Shown one piece after another: positions 61,925 through 64,000 of a stretch of DNA of 64,000 nt (positions are counted from its first letter, which is position 1; each line of letters starts with the position of its first letter). The notes below the pieces were generated by a model, which worked only from the letters and a program-made list of their open reading frames with translations, was not told the DNA's origin and searched no databases. The position numbers were made by a program, and so were the translations under genes. The DNA comes from Streptomyces sp. man185 (GTDB lineage Bacteria; Actinomycetota; Actinomycetes; Streptomycetales; Streptomycetaceae), in contig NTHE01000023.1 of NCBI GenBank assembly GCA_002551355.1, positions 1 to 64,000 on the forward strand. Direction: 5' to 3'.

Positions 61925-62689
61925 TCAGGAATCCGGCTGGTCGACGCGGATCTCGTAGGCGATCTCCCAGCGGATGTCCGGCACGACGATGTCGGCGGTC
62001 TCCACGGGGCGGCCCTCGCGGTCGAAGTACGTGCGCTCGATCTCGATGACCAGGTCGCCGATGGAGATGCCGAGCAGATTGGCCTGTTCCCGCGTCGCGC
62101 GGGCGGGCCGGGGCAGTTCGATGCCGGTGGCGATGCCCACCCCGATGGAGCGCATGCGCTCGACGACGCCGATCTTGCCGTGCGGCCCCATCTCCGGGAG
62201 CAGGACGGGCGTCCCGTCCGTGATGGCCATCGGCTCCCAGCTCTTGGCGAGCTGTACGGGCATGCCGTCGGCGAGGAACTCGTAGTCGGTCACGACACAG
62301 AGGTCGCCGGGCTCGATCGCCAGGCGCTCCGCGATGTCCTCCGGCGCGGGAACGCGGGCCGCGCTGGTGCACTCCCAGTCGGCCTCGTGGTCGAGCTCGC
62401 TCATGTCCGAGGCGAACGGGCTCTTGTTGCGCTGCTCGCGGTGGCGTGAGCGGACCATGCGCCGACGCTCGCGGGCCCGACGGACGTACGTACCGGAGCC
62501 GGCGCGGCCTTCGAGGATGCCCTCAATGATCAGGCGCTCCATGGCCCGCTGCGCCACGGACTGGCCGACGCCGTACTCCTCGGCGAACCGCGCCCGGGAC
62601 GGCAGCTTGTCCCCTACGGCCCACTCGCCGGCTCGCACGCGAGCACGCAGCTTGTCCGCCACCTGCAAGTACGGCGTATCACGTGGCAT
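61925..62689 (-). CDS. GntR/UTRA (HutC-type) regulator
   Basis: The protein has 254 residues. The N-terminal GntR winged helix is YLQVADKLRARVRAGEWAVG, KLPSRARFAEEYGVGQSVAQ and RAMERLIIEGILEGRAGSGTYV. A basic linker (RARERRRMVRSRHREQR) leads to a UTRA ligand domain (PEDIAERLAIEPGDLCVVTD, LPEMGPHGKIGVVERMRS, EIERTYFDREGRPVETADIV). Regulators of this kind are common in actinobacterial integrative elements and next to small genes like those divergent from it here. The ATG at 62689 follows GGAG. Confidence 0.92.
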   Translation of the reverse strand: MPRDTPYLQVADKLRARVRAGEWAVGDKLPSRARFAEEYGVGQSVAQRAMERLIIEGILEGRAGSGTYVRRARERRRMVRSRHREQRNKSPFASDMSELDHEADWECTSAARVPAPEDIAERLAIEPGDLCVVTDYEFLADGMPVQLAKSWEPMAITDGTPVLLPEMGPHGKIGVVERMRSIGVGIATGIELPRPARATREQANLLGISIGDLVIEIERTYFDREGRPVETADIVVPDIRWEIAYEIRVDQPDS

Positions 62690-62811
62690 TTGAGCAGCTC
62701 CGTGTGTTCGGCGTCGGTACGGGCGTCGCTGGTTGACAAAGCTAACCCATCAGGTTGAAGCTGAATACTCAGCATCACTTGGAGTGACATTCGGTTCACC
62801 AGGGGAGAAGT

Positions 62812-63189
62812 GTGCGCTCTGCACAAGCGCGGGTTGCGGCGCTGACCGGCATGCTCGCCGCCGCCACAGGCACCGAACCGCGCCTGGCCACCGACCTGAA
62901 CGTCTTCCGCGTCGAGGCCGATCTCCCCGCCGAGTTGAGCGCGACCGCCCACGCGGCCGTCCTCGCCGCCCTGGCCTCGGCGGACCGCTTCGGGCACACG
63001 CGCACCCGCGCCGCCGAGTACGTCTGGGCCGAGATCAGCAGAGAGGCGAACGTGACCACAACCGAATCCCCCGATACGGCGTATCGCGCCCTGCTCGGCC
63101 ACACGATGACCTGCACCGCCTGCCGGACCGGGGCGGTCTGCCCCGACGCGGCCAGGCTCGTCCGCGCCTGGCGGGAGACCCGCCGATGA
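62812..63189 (+). CDS. Small Cys-containing protein divergent from GntR, unknown function
   Basis: The protein has 125 residues. The GTG at 62812 follows AGGGGAG. A helical N-terminus (VAALTGMLAAATGT, AAVLAALASADRFGHTRTRA) is followed by a C-terminal motif, C101-T-A-C104 with Cys110, in MTCTACRTGAVCPDAARLV, possibly a small zinc or redox site. An internal GTG at 63052 with GAGAGG upstream could yield only the 45-residue Cys part. Its TGA overlaps an ATG as ATGA at 63186-63189. The product is unrecognised, but similar small proteins occur next to GntR genes in Streptomyces. Confidence 0.6.
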   Translation: MRSAQARVAALTGMLAAATGTEPRLATDLNVFRVEADLPAELSATAHAAVLAALASADRFGHTRTRAAEYVWAEISREANVTTTESPDTAYRALLGHTMTCTACRTGAVCPDAARLVRAWRETRR

Positions 63190-63263
63190 GGGTCGACCGA
63201 TGGGCACCGACCTATGTGCGCGCCACCAGCCACATCGGCCCCACCCACGACGGAGGCACCTGA
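63186..63263 (+). CDS. Micro-ORF (25 aa) coupled to the preceding gene
   Basis: ATG overlaps the previous stop (ATGA). The predicted product is MRVDRWAPTYVRATSHIGPT followed by HDGGT. It ends in TGATG at 63261-63265, where the next ATG begins. The chain of overlaps argues for translation, though the peptide itself has no recognisable feature. Confidence 0.35.
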   Translation: MRVDRWAPTYVRATSHIGPTHDGGT

Positions 63264-63313
63264 TGCGCAGCACTCACCCGGCCTTACCGACAGCACCAGG
63301 GAGGCCCGAATGA
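63263..63313 (+). CDS. Micro-ORF (16 aa) with a TTA codon
   Basis: The ATG at 63263 overlaps the previous stop and the TGA at 63311-63313 overlaps the next ATG. The peptide would be MRSTHPALPTAPGRPE. One leucine is encoded by TTA, the rare bldA-dependent codon in Streptomyces, so translation through to the next gene could depend on development. It may act only as a coupling or leader peptide. Confidence 0.3.
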   Translation: MRSTHPALPTAPGRPE

Positions 63314-63585
63314 TCACTCTCTCCCCGACGGACGCCCTCGAATGCGAGGCGTGCTGGAACGCCCCGGTCACCGCCGCCCGACAGACCCCCGCCGGCCGCG
63401 ACCTGCTCTGCGAGGAGTGTGCGGAGGGCGACTACCCGCGCCGCGTCGACCTCTTCCCGCCGTTCGGCATCTACGGCCTGACGACCCGCAAGCTCCTGAA
63501 CGACGGCAAACACGGCAGCGGCTCACCGAAGCTCCCGCCGGCCCCGGGCCCGGCACCGTACCCACCGGGAACCCCGCCGGTGTAG
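63310..63585 (+). CDS. Small zinc-ribbon-like protein, unknown function
   Basis: The protein has 91 residues. The ATG at 63310 follows GGGAGG and overlaps the preceding micro-ORF stop. Two CxxC pairs (C12-E-A-C15 and C34-E-E-C37) suggest a structural zinc site. The C-terminal third is Pro/Gly-rich (LPPAPGPAPYPPGTPP). It is the last of four overlapping small frames divergent from the GntR gene. Function unknown; a small element-type accessory protein is possible. Confidence 0.6.
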   Translation: MITLSPTDALECEACWNAPVTAARQTPAGRDLLCEECAEGDYPRRVDLFPPFGIYGLTTRKLLNDGKHGSGSPKLPPAPGPAPYPPGTPPV

Positions 63586-64000
63586 CTCAAGCGCTCCCGC
63601 CCTGCCCGCGCCCCTCTCCGGATCAGCCGCCGAAGAGTTCGGTGTACAGGCAGGGCTGAAGGTCGGCCCGCCGGCAGTGTCCCCGTCGCGACGGATCGAC
63701 AACGCCGCCTCTCCGGCAGCCCGGGCCGTTGTCAGCACCCCTTGCTAGGTCGCTTGGTGGTTGCAGACCGGTCAGACCTTCGAGGTACGCGGTCAAGGGG
63801 GGTGGGCACAAAGGTCCCCGGGAGCCACCTCGGGACTATGTTGCAGGCCGTGGATTCCCACCCCCCTCTTCCACCATGAGCACGTGACAGTCCGTCGGCC
63901 AGATCCATACAGCGCAGGCCGACCGGGGAGAAGTCGTAGGGCATTTCGCCGGTGGCTTCGAGCACACTCACGGCTCTGCCGGAGCCGGAGCCTTAACGGT
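63586..64000. other. Gene-poor right end; possible small minus-strand ORF
   Basis: These 415 bp show less regular codon bias than the rest. One minus-strand frame (63732-63971, GTG start, 79 residues) begins SVLEATGEMPYDFSPVGLRC and continues MDLADGLSRAHGG, which looks coding in its first half but has no ribosome site and no family I recognise. No tRNA or attachment-site core was seen. It may be a decayed gene or the edge of an accessory segment. Confidence 0.3.

Noticed and set aside
1..64000. Search for tRNA, rRNA, CRISPR arrays, IS elements and integrases
   Set aside because: None could be recognised by eye on either strand; a tRNAscan and IS search would be needed to exclude small or degenerate copies.

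Overview
The window is a stretch of high-GC actinobacterial chromosome, almost certainly Streptomyces. Evidence for this: coding sequence with strong third-position G/C; GlnR-type boxes in front of two unlike glutamine synthetases; a malEFG operon without its own ATPase, as in Streptomyces, which share MsiK; many starts without a Shine-Dalgarno sequence; and the gene order lipB-lipA-glnA-glnII-mal operon-glnE, which I recall from the S. coelicolor core chromosome around SCO2190-SCO2234. No rRNA, tRNA, CRISPR array, transposase or integrase was recognised.

Layout. 1-6.8 kb: the end of an FAD oxidoreductase, an NsdA-like regulator, the lipoate genes lipB and lipA, and three small conserved genes. 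6.9-8.5 kb: glnA (type I glutamine synthetase) with a four-half-site GlnR box and a strong terminator. 8.5-18.2 kb: small accessory transcription units, many arranged as divergent regulator-enzyme pairs (HxlR/imine-reductase-like, MocR/AhpD-like) plus acetyltransferase, phosphotransferase, PPOX, DppA and ArsC-like genes. 18.4-21.2 kb: a two-gene overlapping unit, a TROVE/Ro-like protein with a vWA domain followed by an uncharacterised protein ending in a Fis-like HTH. 21.3-22.4 kb: glnII with its own GlnR box. 22.7-28.9 kb: an orphan winged-helix regulator, an MMPL exporter divergent from a two-component system, and a MarR/AhpD-like pair. 28.9-37.7 kb: a secreted DUF1996 protein, a lipoprotein, a methyltransferase, a probable diiron hydrolase/oxygenase with its ferredoxin reductase and TetR regulator, an iron-box-controlled DUF2470 protein and an NB-ARC-type ATPase.

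37.8-52.8 kb is a starch and maltodextrin utilisation locus. A secreted two-domain amylase-pullulanase and an alpha-amylase with a CBM20 degrade starch outside the cell. MalEFG imports the products, and AglA hydrolyses them inside. MalR and a second, closely similar LacI protein bracket the operon. CTTGC/GCAAG operators lie in front of both malE and the amylase gene, so the locus probably responds as one regulon.

52.9-64 kb: a PAP2 protein; a probable ADP-ribosyltransferase toxin with an N-terminal motif resembling cargo of contractile injection systems; glnE, the adenylyltransferase that modifies GlnA (whose target Tyr397 is visible); a PrmC-like methyltransferase; a DHA2 drug exporter with its TetR repressor; and a GntR/UTRA regulator next to a chain of very small overlapping ORFs.

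The best candidates for undescribed biology are the TROVE-vWA/Fis-HTH pair (18.5-21.2 kb), the orphan ADP-ribosyltransferase (54.1-55.0 kb), the micro-ORF chain (62.8-63.6 kb) and several local tandem repeats at gene boundaries, notably six 11-bp units in the lipA leader. All functional calls rest on reading motifs by eye; no database search was possible.
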